This document shows, in pieces, positions 1 to 8,896 of a stretch of DNA of 52,763 nt (position 1 is the first letter of the stretch; every line of letters begins with the position of its first letter). The notes beneath the pieces were generated by a model. The model was not told where the DNA came from. It saw nothing but the letters and a program-made list of their open reading frames with translations, and did no database searches. A program made the translations under genes and the position numbers. The DNA lies in IMG/VR virus record IMGVR_UViG_3300025133_000147, positions 1-52,763 of that record; one strand, 5' to 3'. The stretch is from a virus.

Positions 1-1
1 C

Positions 2-1804
2 TTCTACCCTCGCTTTGTTGATGTGGGTGCGTACATGCTCATTCTTGTGGATGGAATGCGTCCCAGGAAGTGGGATGGTCGCATCCTGTCTATGGTGGGG
101 ATTCAGGAAGTCCCAGAGCCCATTCAAGCCGTTGTTATTCTCGGCAAGGGGGATAAAGAGGGGAGTAGTCCCACAGATAAGCCAGTGGTGGTGGGAGACT
201 TTTGGGAGAGTCACTCGTTCGATCAGGACGACGCCACTGCCGCAGACCTTGAGTACTATCAGACCTTTGTGAACATGTACGGACAGGAGTCAAACCTGTC
301 TGCAGTGTCTAACAGACTGGTGTTGAATGACTACTTAGGGGTTGATGCAAAGAGGTCATTTGATACGTCCGTGTCTCTCCCAGACTCCCTTGGCCCAACG
401 ACTGCAGCGTCAACAGTTAGTGTGACCACTGAGGGATCTTACTCTACTGATGGAACAGCGAGCGCGACCCCTATTACGCTGTCGAATGTCATTAGGGACG
501 CTGACAAGAAGAACCTCAGACTTGTCTCCTTTCTTAGGCTGGGAGATCCACCTAATCAGCACGACATTGTTCAGAGACTTCTTTACAGGAGCGTTGGGGG
601 GCAGACCCCTGTTGCCTTGCCTCGCAGGCTAGGCGTGGCATCGAACACTCACTTCGATGTTAGACGGGTCGCAACCGCCTCAGTGACTCCTGCCCCGTCC
701 CCTGGAGAGAACAACCCCCCGCCTTCTGCGCGCTGGGCCTTTTCTTTTAGGGGGCGGGTTTATTACAGAGGAGAGAACTCTCTTCTCCACTACTCCAAGG
801 TGAACTTCCCAGAGGCTGTCTCTGTCGCGAACTTCATTGAGATCAACTCTAATGACGGAGATGAGATCACAGCTTGGGGTGCGGCTCAGGACTACGCGAT
901 TATCTTTAAGAGGAACAGCGCATACCTCCTTACGCACAGTAAGACCAACGACCCAATCATTACTCCTCTGCAGTCCACCTTTGGCGCAGTCACAGACAGG
1001 GCTGTAATCAGCTTCGACAACAACACCTACTTCATGTCTGACGTTGGGTTCCACCTGTTTGACGGGTCCAGCTTTAAGAGGCTCTCTTCAGTCTTAGATG
1101 AGATGGTGAAGCAGCTTCCCAAGCACACTAGAGAAGCGGCCACTGTCTTCGCTGACAGGCAGGAGAACCGTGTTTACGTTTCGGTTAACGGGAACCCTGG
1201 TGTGGAGAACAACGAGGTCTGGGTGATTCACACAGACACTGGTGCGTTCACCATCATTAAGGACAGGTCTGTTGTGGCTGCTATCCCATACAAGGGTGAG
1301 GTTGTTATCGCTTCTAATTCAGACTCAGATGGGAATGCGAACCTGTTCCTCTGGGGATGTGGTTACGACCTCGATGGGGAGGCTTTCACCGGGAGCTACT
1401 CCACTGAGTGGCTTGAGCTGAAGAACCCTCATAGCGACAAGCGCTTCTATAAGATTCTCTTGTACTTCATCCAGACTGGGGACATCTCAATGAACGTGTC
1501 TTGGTACACGGACTGGGACGACAGGACGGCATCCGGCTCAACGACAGTGAAGGTGGACGCAGATGATGCGGTGGAGTGGGGGTCTGCAGTTAACTGGGAC
1601 ACCACCAAGACCTGGGATGAGCGCAGGCTTGTCAGTAAGTTCGTTGACTTGCCTGAGGGCGAGGGAACACCTCAAGCAATTATCGCTAAGTCAATTAGGT
1701 TTAAGTTTGAAACGGACGAATTAAATACCCCGTTCCGCCTAGTTGGGTGGCAGGTTGTTGCTGACGACTATGGCGAGAGAGCAGAGGGGAGTGCTAAGCG
1801 ATGA
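2..1804 (+). CDS. Tail nozzle protein, T7 gp12-like (C-terminal part; gene cut by the window edge)
   Basis: This frame is open from the first bases, with no start codon nearby that fits. It continues the gene that begins at 52,334. The visible 600 residues are rich in beta strands and carry motifs of T7 tail tubular protein B: an early VDG-x-RPRKWDG turn and later repeated VSVNGNPG-, WGCGYD- and FKFETDE-type blade elements. In T7-like phages this protein forms the hexameric nozzle under the gp11-like tube and closes the DNA channel. It follows the gp11-like gene and precedes appendage and internal virion genes, the expected order. Joining window end to start leaves the frames out of register by one base. 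Role assignment rests on gene order plus fold-type features, not on a clear catalytic motif. Confidence 0.75.
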   Translation, partial: FYPRFVDVGAYMLILVDGMRPRKWDGRILSMVGIQEVPEPIQAVVILGKGDKEGSSPTDKPVVVGDFWESHSFDQDDATAADLEYYQTFVNMYGQESNLSAVSNRLVLNDYLGVDAKRSFDTSVSLPDSLGPTTAASTVSVTTEGSYSTDGTASATPITLSNVIRDADKKNLRLVSFLRLGDPPNQHDIVQRLLYRSVGGQTPVALPRRLGVASNTHFDVRRVATASVTPAPSPGENNPPPSARWAFSFRGRVYYRGENSLLHYSKVNFPEAVSVANFIEINSNDGDEITAWGAAQDYAIIFKRNSAYLLTHSKTNDPIITPLQSTFGAVTDRAVISFDNNTYFMSDVGFHLFDGSSFKRLSSVLDEMVKQLPKHTREAATVFADRQENRVYVSVNGNPGVENNEVWVIHTDTGAFTIIKDRSVVAAIPYKGEVVIASNSDSDGNANLFLWGCGYDLDGEAFTGSYSTEWLELKNPHSDKRFYKILLYFIQTGDISMNVSWYTDWDDRTASGSTTVKVDADDAVEWGSAVNWDTTKTWDERRLVSKFVDLPEGEGTPQAIIAKSIRFKFETDELNTPFRLVGWQVVADDYGERAEGSAKR

Positions 1805-2004
1805 GCGATGACAGGCTCTTAGACAAGCTCTACCGGGCGGCTGTTTACTCTGACACTGGGATCTCGACGGCGAATCTAGACAGAGACTTGCTCAAGGCTG
1901 TGAATAAGGCCCTCCGCACTGTTGGTGGGTCTTCGATAAAGAGCCTTGAGGATTCTGGTGCGATTAGGCGCGCAGTGCTTGTTCTGGAGGACGAGTCAGA
2001 ATGA
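1801..2004 (+). CDS. Small tail-region protein, unknown function
   Basis: A 67-aa acidic, mostly helical protein that starts on an ATGA overlap with the nozzle stop codon and overlaps the next gene by 4 bases. It is therefore translated in the same coupled chain. I recognise no domain. Its C-terminus is Glu/Asp-rich (LVLEDESE). Its place between nozzle and appendage genes suggests a small virion assembly or connector role, which is inference only. Confidence 0.65.
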   Translation: MSDDRLLDKLYRAAVYSDTGISTANLDRDLLKAVNKALRTVGGSSIKSLEDSGAIRRAVLVLEDESE

Positions 2005-2693
2005 AGTATGTGGTTAAGGAGCCGCCTCGCGATGGGCTTGTTGCTGACGCTGATGCGCTGATGCGTGAGTTCAATCGTGCAATAGCTGTTGTGCATGATG
2101 ACGTTGATCAGAACAACCTCTCTAACAACACGCTTAAGTGGAAGAAGATTGCTCACCCTGTGGAACAGTGGGAGTCCTCTACTAGCATTGTGGGAAAGGT
2201 GACAGCCACACCTACTGGCCCTATTGCTACTCCGCACTTCACTAATCAGGTTTCCGATCACACGCTAGACGTACCCGCTGCCTCTGAGGACGGGGACTAT
2301 GAGGAGCGTGCCGAGAGTAAGTTCTGGCAGTACATTGAGACCACCTCAGGGGTGAAGCTCTCTTTAGACAGCCTATCCTTAAACGAGGCTGCTGAGATGA
2401 CCATTATGGTTAACGGGCAGATACGGATAGCCGCTGAGGCGACTGTTAACGATGGTCTGTTTCGCACATCTATCTACGACATTAGAATCTTAGATGGGGG
2501 CTCTCCCCTCGACGCTTTCGTCACGGTGTCCTCTGAGACTAACCACGGGTACTTGCCGTTTCACATCTCTGCTAGGCCACTTCTTGTGGCTGGAGACCAT
2601 ACAATCAGAGTCCAGGTACGAGACAGGTCTGATGGGGAGGCTGCGTCTGTCGTCAGCGATACCGTGATCTGCGCTTATGGGTTTGTGCGGTAA
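2001..2693 (+). CDS. Tail appendage/neck protein 1 (paralogue family)
   Basis: A 230-aa protein translationally coupled to both neighbours. Residues 10-50 form a helix followed by a VDQNNLSNNTL turn; the rest is a beta-rich domain (TIMVNGQIRIAAEA, HTIRVQVRDRSDG) typical of small virion appendage domains. The next two genes share the N-terminal helix plus [DN]-x-[NDF]-x-x-NT pattern, suggesting three tandem paralogues with a common docking segment and different C-terminal domains. No enzymatic motif is visible. A minor tail or fibre-attachment protein is the most reasonable reading, because the gene lies between nozzle and internal virion genes. Confidence 0.6.
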   Translation: MKYVVKEPPRDGLVADADALMREFNRAIAVVHDDVDQNNLSNNTLKWKKIAHPVEQWESSTSIVGKVTATPTGPIATPHFTNQVSDHTLDVPAASEDGDYEERAESKFWQYIETTSGVKLSLDSLSLNEAAEMTIMVNGQIRIAAEATVNDGLFRTSIYDIRILDGGSPLDAFVTVSSETNHGYLPFHISARPLLVAGDHTIRVQVRDRSDGEAASVVSDTVICAYGFVR

Positions 2694-3376
2694 TGGCTGG
2701 CCTCTCTAAACTAATCCTCCCTAGAAGCGCTCGCTCTGCGTCCGACGTTGCTGCTGACTTTAACTCTTTGAAGGATATTGTTAACGACCTCAGGGATGAC
2801 AACCTAGAGCCTGGGGCTGTCAACACACGGCACCTACTTGACAAGGCGCTCTCTTCTCCGACGCTCCCAGTAAAGAAGGTGTGGCGTAAGGAATTCAGCG
2901 CATTCAGTATAAGCCCCTCTTCGTACACAGAGGTGGTCCGGTTTGGAAACGTGGTTGACCCACCACCATCTCTTTATCAAGAGGACACTGTGGTGTTTGT
3001 TGTTGCGGAGCTTGTCGTTTATAACACCGCTGCTGCCACTACTCCGATAGCCGTCACCACTGCCAGCGATGTGTATGGCCTTTACTTAGACTTCGGTCAG
3101 TCACACACTCCGATCTTACCTTGGGCCGGGATGGTCCCCTCAACCACTCGTTACGTTACTCCTGGGTCTTCTTCTGCGAATGTCTTTGCTGAAATGACTG
3201 AAGTGGTTTTGTTTGGGTTTGCCCCTGTAGCTGCGTCGTCTACCTATTTCAATGCGAGGGTAATGGCTAAGTCCTTTGGGCAGACTGGTGTTCCGCTTGT
3301 TTACGACCTGACCTCCAACGGCTCTGCCGATGGCAGGGTCTCTGGAGCGATCACAGCCCTGGTGATTGCGCGATGA
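2693..3376 (+). CDS. Tail appendage/neck protein 2 (paralogue family)
   Basis: A 227-aa protein whose ATG overlaps the preceding TAA (TAATG) and whose end overlaps the next ATG. The N-terminal 45 residues are helical (SASDVAADFNSLKDIVNDLR) followed by a DNLEPGAVNTRHLL segment. That segment is common in phage tail fibre or hinge proteins, where a D-N-L-x-x-x-A-I/V-x-T motif precedes the trimeric beta domain. The remainder is Ser/Thr/Val/Ala-rich beta structure without catalytic residues. Probably a virion appendage of the same set as its two neighbours. Confidence 0.6.
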   Translation: MAGLSKLILPRSARSASDVAADFNSLKDIVNDLRDDNLEPGAVNTRHLLDKALSSPTLPVKKVWRKEFSAFSISPSSYTEVVRFGNVVDPPPSLYQEDTVVFVVAELVVYNTAAATTPIAVTTASDVYGLYLDFGQSHTPILPWAGMVPSTTRYVTPGSSSANVFAEMTEVVLFGFAPVAASSTYFNARVMAKSFGQTGVPLVYDLTSNGSADGRVSGAITALVIAR

Positions 3377-4206
3377 CTACATATCAAGGCCCTGATGCGG
3401 GGATAGCTAACGGCAACCCCTTCCTGGCGACTCAGGTGGAGGACTCCTTTGACAGGTTCGCTGAGTCTGTCAACGCTGTAGACGACACGAACTTCCCTAC
3501 AGACAACACGCTGACTTACCGGAGCGTCCACCCAGGTGCGCTCACCCAGACCTTTGGGGAGAGTCAGGTTATCTACGAAGAGCCTGCTTGTTGGGTGGCT
3601 ATTGGTAGGGGGGGAGCAGCAGGGTCTAAGCCAACGGATTACTCTCTGGGGTCTAGTGAGAACCTGTACACAGTGGATGGCTGCTCTACTCGCGTGGTGG
3701 TTAGCAGGGACGGGGTCATCAAGGTTAATAGCTTCATTGAGGTTGAGTCTATTAAGGTGTCTCAGGAGATCAAAGAGGGTGCGACTACAAGGAAAATCTG
3801 GACGGCAGACCTAGACATTGAGTTCAAGCTTAAGTTCATGGAGGCTGGGGAGACCCACGCCTCAGCCACTACCCTTCACACTGTGCGGAGGCGACAGAAG
3901 GTGCTGGTGTGGGACGGGGGAGGCAGCGCCCCCACTGGTGACGCGGCGTATGAAGCAGCTAAGGGGTACCGTCGCGGACTATCTGTTTCTCTTGGGGATG
4001 ACGTTACTGTTTCTGGGGCTGACCCTAACGGCTCTGCTTACGATATCTTTGTAACGGTTGAACCCACCATTGTTGCTGCTCATGCGGAAAGCGCTGCTGG
4101 CACTTCAGACCGCGCTCTGTCGGACGCAGATTATAACGGGATGCTCTTTTTAGCCCACCTAAGAAGTCGTAGTCGTTACACTTCCGCTCGTTTCTTTCTA
4201 GAGTAG
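3373..4206 (+). CDS. Tail appendage/neck protein 3 (paralogue family)
   Basis: A 277-aa protein starting on an ATGA overlap. It repeats the helix-then-turn N-terminus of its two upstream neighbours (EDSFDRFAESVNAVDDTNF, then DNTLTYRSVHPG) and continues as a beta-rich domain ending in RSRSRYTSARFFLE. It closes the overlapping gene chain that began with the nozzle gene. Eight bases and a new ribosome binding site separate it from the internal virion genes. I infer a structural appendage; no family name can be assigned by eye. Confidence 0.6.
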   Translation: MTTYQGPDAGIANGNPFLATQVEDSFDRFAESVNAVDDTNFPTDNTLTYRSVHPGALTQTFGESQVIYEEPACWVAIGRGGAAGSKPTDYSLGSSENLYTVDGCSTRVVVSRDGVIKVNSFIEVESIKVSQEIKEGATTRKIWTADLDIEFKLKFMEAGETHASATTLHTVRRRQKVLVWDGGGSAPTGDAAYEAAKGYRRGLSVSLGDDVTVSGADPNGSAYDIFVTVEPTIVAAHAESAAGTSDRALSDADYNGMLFLAHLRSRSRYTSARFFLE

Positions 4207-4213
4207 GTACATC

Positions 4214-4888
4214 ATGTCTATCGAAGATCTATTCAGAACCAGATTTACTGAGCCTCTGCCCATGTCCTATTACAAGCCCCTGTTTGGGGAAGAGGAGATG
4301 CTGGGATTGCAGGCTGCTCGCCCTCGCCTTGAGGGTAGGACTGATGTTCCTATTGGGGCTACTGGTTTGACTGGTGCTGGGATTGTAGCTGCTGGTCAGC
4401 GTGAGGCTTCTCGGGCTGCTGCCTTGGGAGACATAGTTGCTCAGGCTCGCGGACAACGCATAAGAGCTAGAGAGGCGGCTAATCTGAAGCGCATTCAGGA
4501 GCGCGCTGCTGCAGAGTCTGCTGCTCGTCAACAACAGGCTCGCGCTATTGGGAATGTCATGGCTGGGGTTGGTCAGGCCGCTGGGAGCTTGGAGGGCATC
4601 TTCTCTGACAAGAAAGTGCAGGCTCACTTTAAGGGGCTGAAGGAGCAGAGAGAGGCTCGTAAGCTGGAGAGGGATCTGCTTCAGGGTAGTCGTGGAGGAA
4701 TTCGCCCACAGGTTCAGGCTATGCGTAGCATGGTTAGTCCTGAGGGAGTTGGGGCTGGGAGCGTTAACAACATGTTCGGAGGCCCCACCTATGAGTCTGG
4801 CGGAGACAATGCTACTGAGCGTCTTCTGGCTGACATTGACTTAGACAACAAGTGGAGCAACACAACGGGAACTTGGGGTGGCTTCTAA
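4214..4888 (+). CDS. Internal virion protein, Ala/Arg-rich coiled coil (candidate T7 gp14-position protein)
   Basis: A 224-aa protein with an extended N-terminus, then a long Ala/Arg/Gln-rich helix (residues about 65-125, many REAA and RAAA repeats) and a Gly-rich hydrophobic patch (IGNVMAGVGQAAGSLEG). It sits directly before three increasingly large proteins of similar composition, the place where T7-like phages encode inner core proteins. Its stop overlaps the next start (TAATG). Probably part of the ejected core or a chaperone for it; this is inferred from position and composition. Confidence 0.55.
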   Translation: MSIEDLFRTRFTEPLPMSYYKPLFGEEEMLGLQAARPRLEGRTDVPIGATGLTGAGIVAAGQREASRAAALGDIVAQARGQRIRAREAANLKRIQERAAAESAARQQQARAIGNVMAGVGQAAGSLEGIFSDKKVQAHFKGLKEQREARKLERDLLQGSRGGIRPQVQAMRSMVSPEGVGAGSVNNMFGGPTYESGGDNATERLLADIDLDNKWSNTTGTWGGF

Positions 4889-5595
4889 TGGCACGCAGAC
4901 CAGACAGACGAGACGGGGGCAGGTCCTTCGGCATTAACGAAGAGGCCCTTAGCAGAGACATCCAGAGAGCCCAGCGAGCTGCTATGGGCACGGGCATGCA
5001 GATTGGCAGGGAGGCCACTGACGCGGCGCGTGGAGCCTCCGCTATCTATGCTGACCAGCTCTCCTCTGCTCGCGGAATTGGTGGGTCTGGCTTAGGCGAG
5101 ACTCTTCGTGGTCTGATGTCTTCAGCTGACGCTGATGCAATCAACCAAGCAGAGGCTCGACGTAAGGCAAGACTTCTTCAGGACGCTCAGGGTATTGGAG
5201 CGTCTATGTTGGCTGAGAAGACTGCGGCTAAGCAGGCTAAGGCAGAGAAGAGGCTTACAGGCGCGTCTATTGCTGGGTCTGCTGCTGCTGCTCTTGGCGG
5301 GATAGGGGGGGCTTTGTCGGCTATCCCCGGTCTTCAGATCCCAGGTGGCATCATGGCTGCTATTGGTGCTGGGGCTGGGGGTGCTGCTGGTGCCGGGTCT
5401 GCCGTAGCTAAGGGGGACATCTCTAAGATCCAGAGCCAAGCTGCTGGATTTAAAATGCCTGAAGTCGAGTTGCCTGAAGCCGTTCGGTTTGCTGGTCAAG
5501 ACAATATCTTCACTGGTGGGGTTGAAGACCCTAAGCGTAAGAGGCGTTCAGAAGACAGCTTCGCAGAAGTCCTCTCCAACTACTCCTTCAGTTAA
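4888..5595 (+). CDS. Internal virion protein with glycine-rich hydrophobic segment (T7 gp14-like role)
   Basis: A 235-aa protein. I chose the ATG at 4,888 because it overlaps the upstream TAA and starts with a basic MARRPDRR tail; an upstream in-frame start at 4,852 would lie inside the previous gene. Residues about 130-175 form a long Gly/Ala/Ile stretch (GGIGGALSAIPGLQIPGG and following) like the membrane-active segment of small ejected core proteins. The helical N-terminus is Ala-rich. Likely ejected to form part of the channel across the envelope, by analogy with T7 gp14. Confidence 0.55.
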   Translation: MARRPDRRDGGRSFGINEEALSRDIQRAQRAAMGTGMQIGREATDAARGASAIYADQLSSARGIGGSGLGETLRGLMSSADADAINQAEARRKARLLQDAQGIGASMLAEKTAAKQAKAEKRLTGASIAGSAAAALGGIGGALSAIPGLQIPGGIMAAIGAGAGGAAGAGSAVAKGDISKIQSQAAGFKMPEVELPEAVRFAGQDNIFTGGVEDPKRKRRSEDSFAEVLSNYSFS

Positions 5596-5606
5596 TAGGA
5601 ACAACA

Positions 5607-8600
5607 ATGCCCTTCATCCTCCCTGCTGGTGATTACGAAGCTGCCTTACGAATGGCTGGTGCCTCTAACTTTATGGAGGCGTTTGAGTCTGGCATTGACC
5701 GCAATCTTCGTCGTCGTGCTCAGAGAGAGGGCATGCGTCAGCAGCGTGAGCTATTTGAGCAGGGGCAGGCAACCCGCTTTGGGCGTGGGATGAAGGAGGA
5801 GGAGCTTGGCAGTTGGTCGGACGGGGATGAGGAGGCTCTCGTTGCTCAGATTCAGCAAGCTGGCGCGACTGAGGCTGCTCTTGCTGATGTCGTTACAGCT
5901 GCCTCCACTCAGGCTGCTGGGCCTGCCCCATCTTCGATCTCATATGGGGATGAAAGCGGCGTTGTTTCGGTTGATGACGTTGATCGCCAAGGACTTTCCT
6001 ACGGTCCTGGGTCTGGTGTTGTGTCGGTTGAGGATGCCATTCGTCAAGGGATTGCCTACGGCCCAGGCTCTGGCGTTGTTTCTATGCGAGATGTCCCTCG
6101 TCGTGGTGTTTCGTATGGCGCAGGTTCTGGGTTGGTCTCTATAGAGGACGCTCTTAGAAACCAGATTGCCTACGGCCCAGGGACGGGGGTAGCGTCCATT
6201 TCTGAGGATAGATTTAGACTCCCTCCTTCTCGCGGAGGCGTTGTGTCCATTGAAGATGCCCCCGCTCAGGTTGAGCCTAGGGCTCTTGATCCACGTCAAT
6301 CTGCCTTTGTTCCTGGCACATCCCAGGCTCAGGTTGAGCCTAGGGCTCTTGATTCAGTGTACGGCTCAGTCGCTCCCCCTCTCCTAGGGCCTAAGACTTC
6401 TCCTGGGTATAGGCCCCCTGGAAGGCAGTACACCCAGCAAGAGCTTGCCTTGGGGACTCCTCGCCCTGGCGTGGCTTACGGTCCAGCGCGCCCTGTCGGC
6501 GTTGTCACTCCTGACCCAGACCCCGTAATTACTGAGATCTGGAGAGCGCCTAACGTGGTTGATGTGGGCTCCCTCCCCCCAGAAGAGTTTGCCTTAGCGA
6601 CTCCCCGTGGAGAGAGCCAGCGAGAGGTTCAACTTAGAGAGGCTGTTAGGCTTATCTCTGAGGGTCGAGCCGTGGACGCACAAGAACTCCTTGGAGCGTC
6701 CGGCAAAGCCTATCCAAGCTTAGGCGTGGAGACGGCTGCCGAAGGTCCAACCATCCCCCCTGAGGGTGACGCTGTGTCCGATGCCGCTAGTGCGGCAGGA
6801 GCTATCGGGGCTAGTTTCCCTGGTGGAGGCGGCTCGTCTGCTATCCAGGCTGCGTTGAGCGCTATGGCTGGTGCGCCACTGGAGGAGCCTGCCCCCACCT
6901 CTCTCCAGAGAATGGCTGACAGGGCAAAGGAGTTTGAAAGCCCTGAGTTTGGCACCCCACGGGCGATGGTTGATGAGGCTGTTCAGGAGGCTGTGTCCCC
7001 CCTTGATGCGGCAATAGCTACTGGCGCTGAAGAGAGTGAGGAGGTCAGCCTACGACAAGCCCCCCTCCCAGAGGAGCCTGACCGTACTCCCGTCGAAGTC
7101 ACAGACGAGAAGACTGGCAAGGTTCACACGGTGAAGCCTGGGGAGTTTGTTTACGGTATCGCTAAGCTTTACAACGTGAGCCCGCAGGCTTTGATTAAAG
7201 CTAACCAGTCCCTGTTCATCGGTAAGGACGGAAAGGTTCGTAGCCTTAAGACGGGTGGAGGAAAGACCCTTTCTGGTGCTGACCTCATCTTCCCTGGAGA
7301 GAAGATACGGATCCCAACTGGAGCGGGCAGAGAGACTGGTGGACCTGCTGGCCCGGTAGACAAGAGGGAGGGGGTAGGCGAAGGCCCCCTAGCTAAGGCA
7401 GACAAGGAGGCTACCTCTGAGGCTGGCGCTCGCGTCATTCTAGAGAAGGTTCAGGCTAAGACCCCAGACAAGTTGATTAACCCATTCCAGGCGTTTGGCA
7501 ATCCAATAGACTATGCCCCTGAATTAAGCTCGGTAGCCTCCGCTGTTTACATGGCTGAGAGAGGGTACTGGAGCGACCTAAACTTTCTGGCTGGCACGAC
7601 TGTGAAAAATAGTGAGTTGCCTGGGTTCCTCGCCCGGTACAGGCACTTCGTTCGTGGTGCCAAGAGGAAGTCTAGAGAGATAGACCTGACTAAGAAGCTT
7701 GCTGAGGAGACTAAGGCTAACGCAGCTAAGCAGAGGGCGGCTAACGCTTACACCTCTTTAGCCCTTAAGGAGATCCACAGAAGCGGAGTGACGGGTGAGG
7801 ACGCGCAGGTGGTGGCGGGTCACTTTGGCGACCTGTACTCCAGCGGGGATACCGCTGCTGCCAACATGTTCCTGAAGAACATCTTCAGCACCACCGCTGC
7901 CAAGACCAAAGCAGCTGCCGCTGTTGAGGCGGCTCGCGTTAAGAACATTCGTAGGGGTGACAGGCGCACTGGGGTTGTGGCTCCTGATGGTAGGGGCGAT
8001 GCGAAGCAGATTAAGGCAGCAGTGTCTGAGCTTGATAAACTTGTGGACAACCGCAACAACGCTCTGTCGCAGCTCGTTAAGATTAGCCCCCTAAGCGAGG
8101 GCATAATCCCAACCCCTGAGGACTTGGCTAAGATGGAGTCCAACCCAACCTACGGGAAGGCGGCACGGGCTTACAGGGAAGCTAACGAAGCGGTTCTTTA
8201 CGGGAATGATCGGCTAAAGGTGCTTCGCTTCGGAAGGCCTCCACCTCCCCCCCCGTTCAGCCTTGGCGACAAGACCCCGATTGAGTTTGCTGAAGGGAAC
8301 AAGAGCATACAGGCTGGTCTGGCGAGTGTGCGTAGCGGGAATATAACCTGGGATAACTTTGAAAAGACCATCTCAGCCAAGACATCCCCTGAGGTTTCTG
8401 CTGCGATTGTGAAGCACTACAGAGATTCTGTGGAAGCGACCCCACAAGCACCCCCAGTCAAGACTCTTAGGAGTGAGCAGGGTATTGCCGCCGAAGCCAA
8501 GCTAGTCTCTGCCAGGAAACCGCTCAGTGCCTCTGCCGCTAAGCAACAGTCTAGAAGGTCTGCTGAGTTGAAAGAGGAGGCCCGTGAAGCGTCTAAAATT

Positions 8601-8891
8601 AGCAGGAACAGAGAGTTGCTGGCTAGGTTCAACGAGGTTACCTCTCGGGCAGAAGATCTTTTAATCCAGAGGAATGCCGGGGAGCGTCTAGGCGCATCGG
8701 ACTCTGAGGCTGTTGTCTCGGACCTGAAGGATCTCCTCTCTGATCTTTCGGAGAAGCGTCAGCTTGAAGGGGGACAGCTGAGGGGAGAGGCAGCGTATGG
8801 GGCCGGGATCCCATCTGAACTCCGTCGCGGGGTGAGTACTGGTGAAGACATAAGAAACTTACAGTTCTTCATTAGTCAGCTTGGCGGGTAG
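5607..8891 (+). CDS. Large internal virion protein with tandem repeats and a LysM domain
   Basis: A 1094-aa protein. Residues about 110-205 contain five near-identical 19-residue repeats built around YGPGSGVVSVEDA. A second repeat (AQVEPRALD) occurs twice at about 220 and 241, encoded by almost identical DNA. Residues about 500-572 form a LysM domain (VKPGEFVYGIAKLYNVSPQ, then IFPGEKIRIP), which binds peptidoglycan glycan strands. The C-terminal 450 residues are helical and charged. LysM inside a giant virion gene next to the 2792-aa gene fits an ejected protein that engages the cell wall during DNA entry, comparable in position to T7 gp15. Function beyond wall binding is inference. Confidence 0.75.
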   Translation: MPFILPAGDYEAALRMAGASNFMEAFESGIDRNLRRRAQREGMRQQRELFEQGQATRFGRGMKEEELGSWSDGDEEALVAQIQQAGATEAALADVVTAASTQAAGPAPSSISYGDESGVVSVDDVDRQGLSYGPGSGVVSVEDAIRQGIAYGPGSGVVSMRDVPRRGVSYGAGSGLVSIEDALRNQIAYGPGTGVASISEDRFRLPPSRGGVVSIEDAPAQVEPRALDPRQSAFVPGTSQAQVEPRALDSVYGSVAPPLLGPKTSPGYRPPGRQYTQQELALGTPRPGVAYGPARPVGVVTPDPDPVITEIWRAPNVVDVGSLPPEEFALATPRGESQREVQLREAVRLISEGRAVDAQELLGASGKAYPSLGVETAAEGPTIPPEGDAVSDAASAAGAIGASFPGGGGSSAIQAALSAMAGAPLEEPAPTSLQRMADRAKEFESPEFGTPRAMVDEAVQEAVSPLDAAIATGAEESEEVSLRQAPLPEEPDRTPVEVTDEKTGKVHTVKPGEFVYGIAKLYNVSPQALIKANQSLFIGKDGKVRSLKTGGGKTLSGADLIFPGEKIRIPTGAGRETGGPAGPVDKREGVGEGPLAKADKEATSEAGARVILEKVQAKTPDKLINPFQAFGNPIDYAPELSSVASAVYMAERGYWSDLNFLAGTTVKNSELPGFLARYRHFVRGAKRKSREIDLTKKLAEETKANAAKQRAANAYTSLALKEIHRSGVTGEDAQVVAGHFGDLYSSGDTAAANMFLKNIFSTTAAKTKAAAAVEAARVKNIRRGDRRTGVVAPDGRGDAKQIKAAVSELDKLVDNRNNALSQLVKISPLSEGIIPTPEDLAKMESNPTYGKAARAYREANEAVLYGNDRLKVLRFGRPPPPPPFSLGDKTPIEFAEGNKSIQAGLASVRSGNITWDNFEKTISAKTSPEVSAAIVKHYRDSVEATPQAPPVKTLRSEQGIAAEAKLVSARKPLSASAAKQQSRRSAELKEEAREASKISRNRELLARFNEVTSRAEDLLIQRNAGERLGASDSEAVVSDLKDLLSDLSEKRQLEGGQLRGEAAYGAGIPSELRRGVSTGEDIRNLQFFISQLGG

Positions 8892-8896
8892 CTTCA

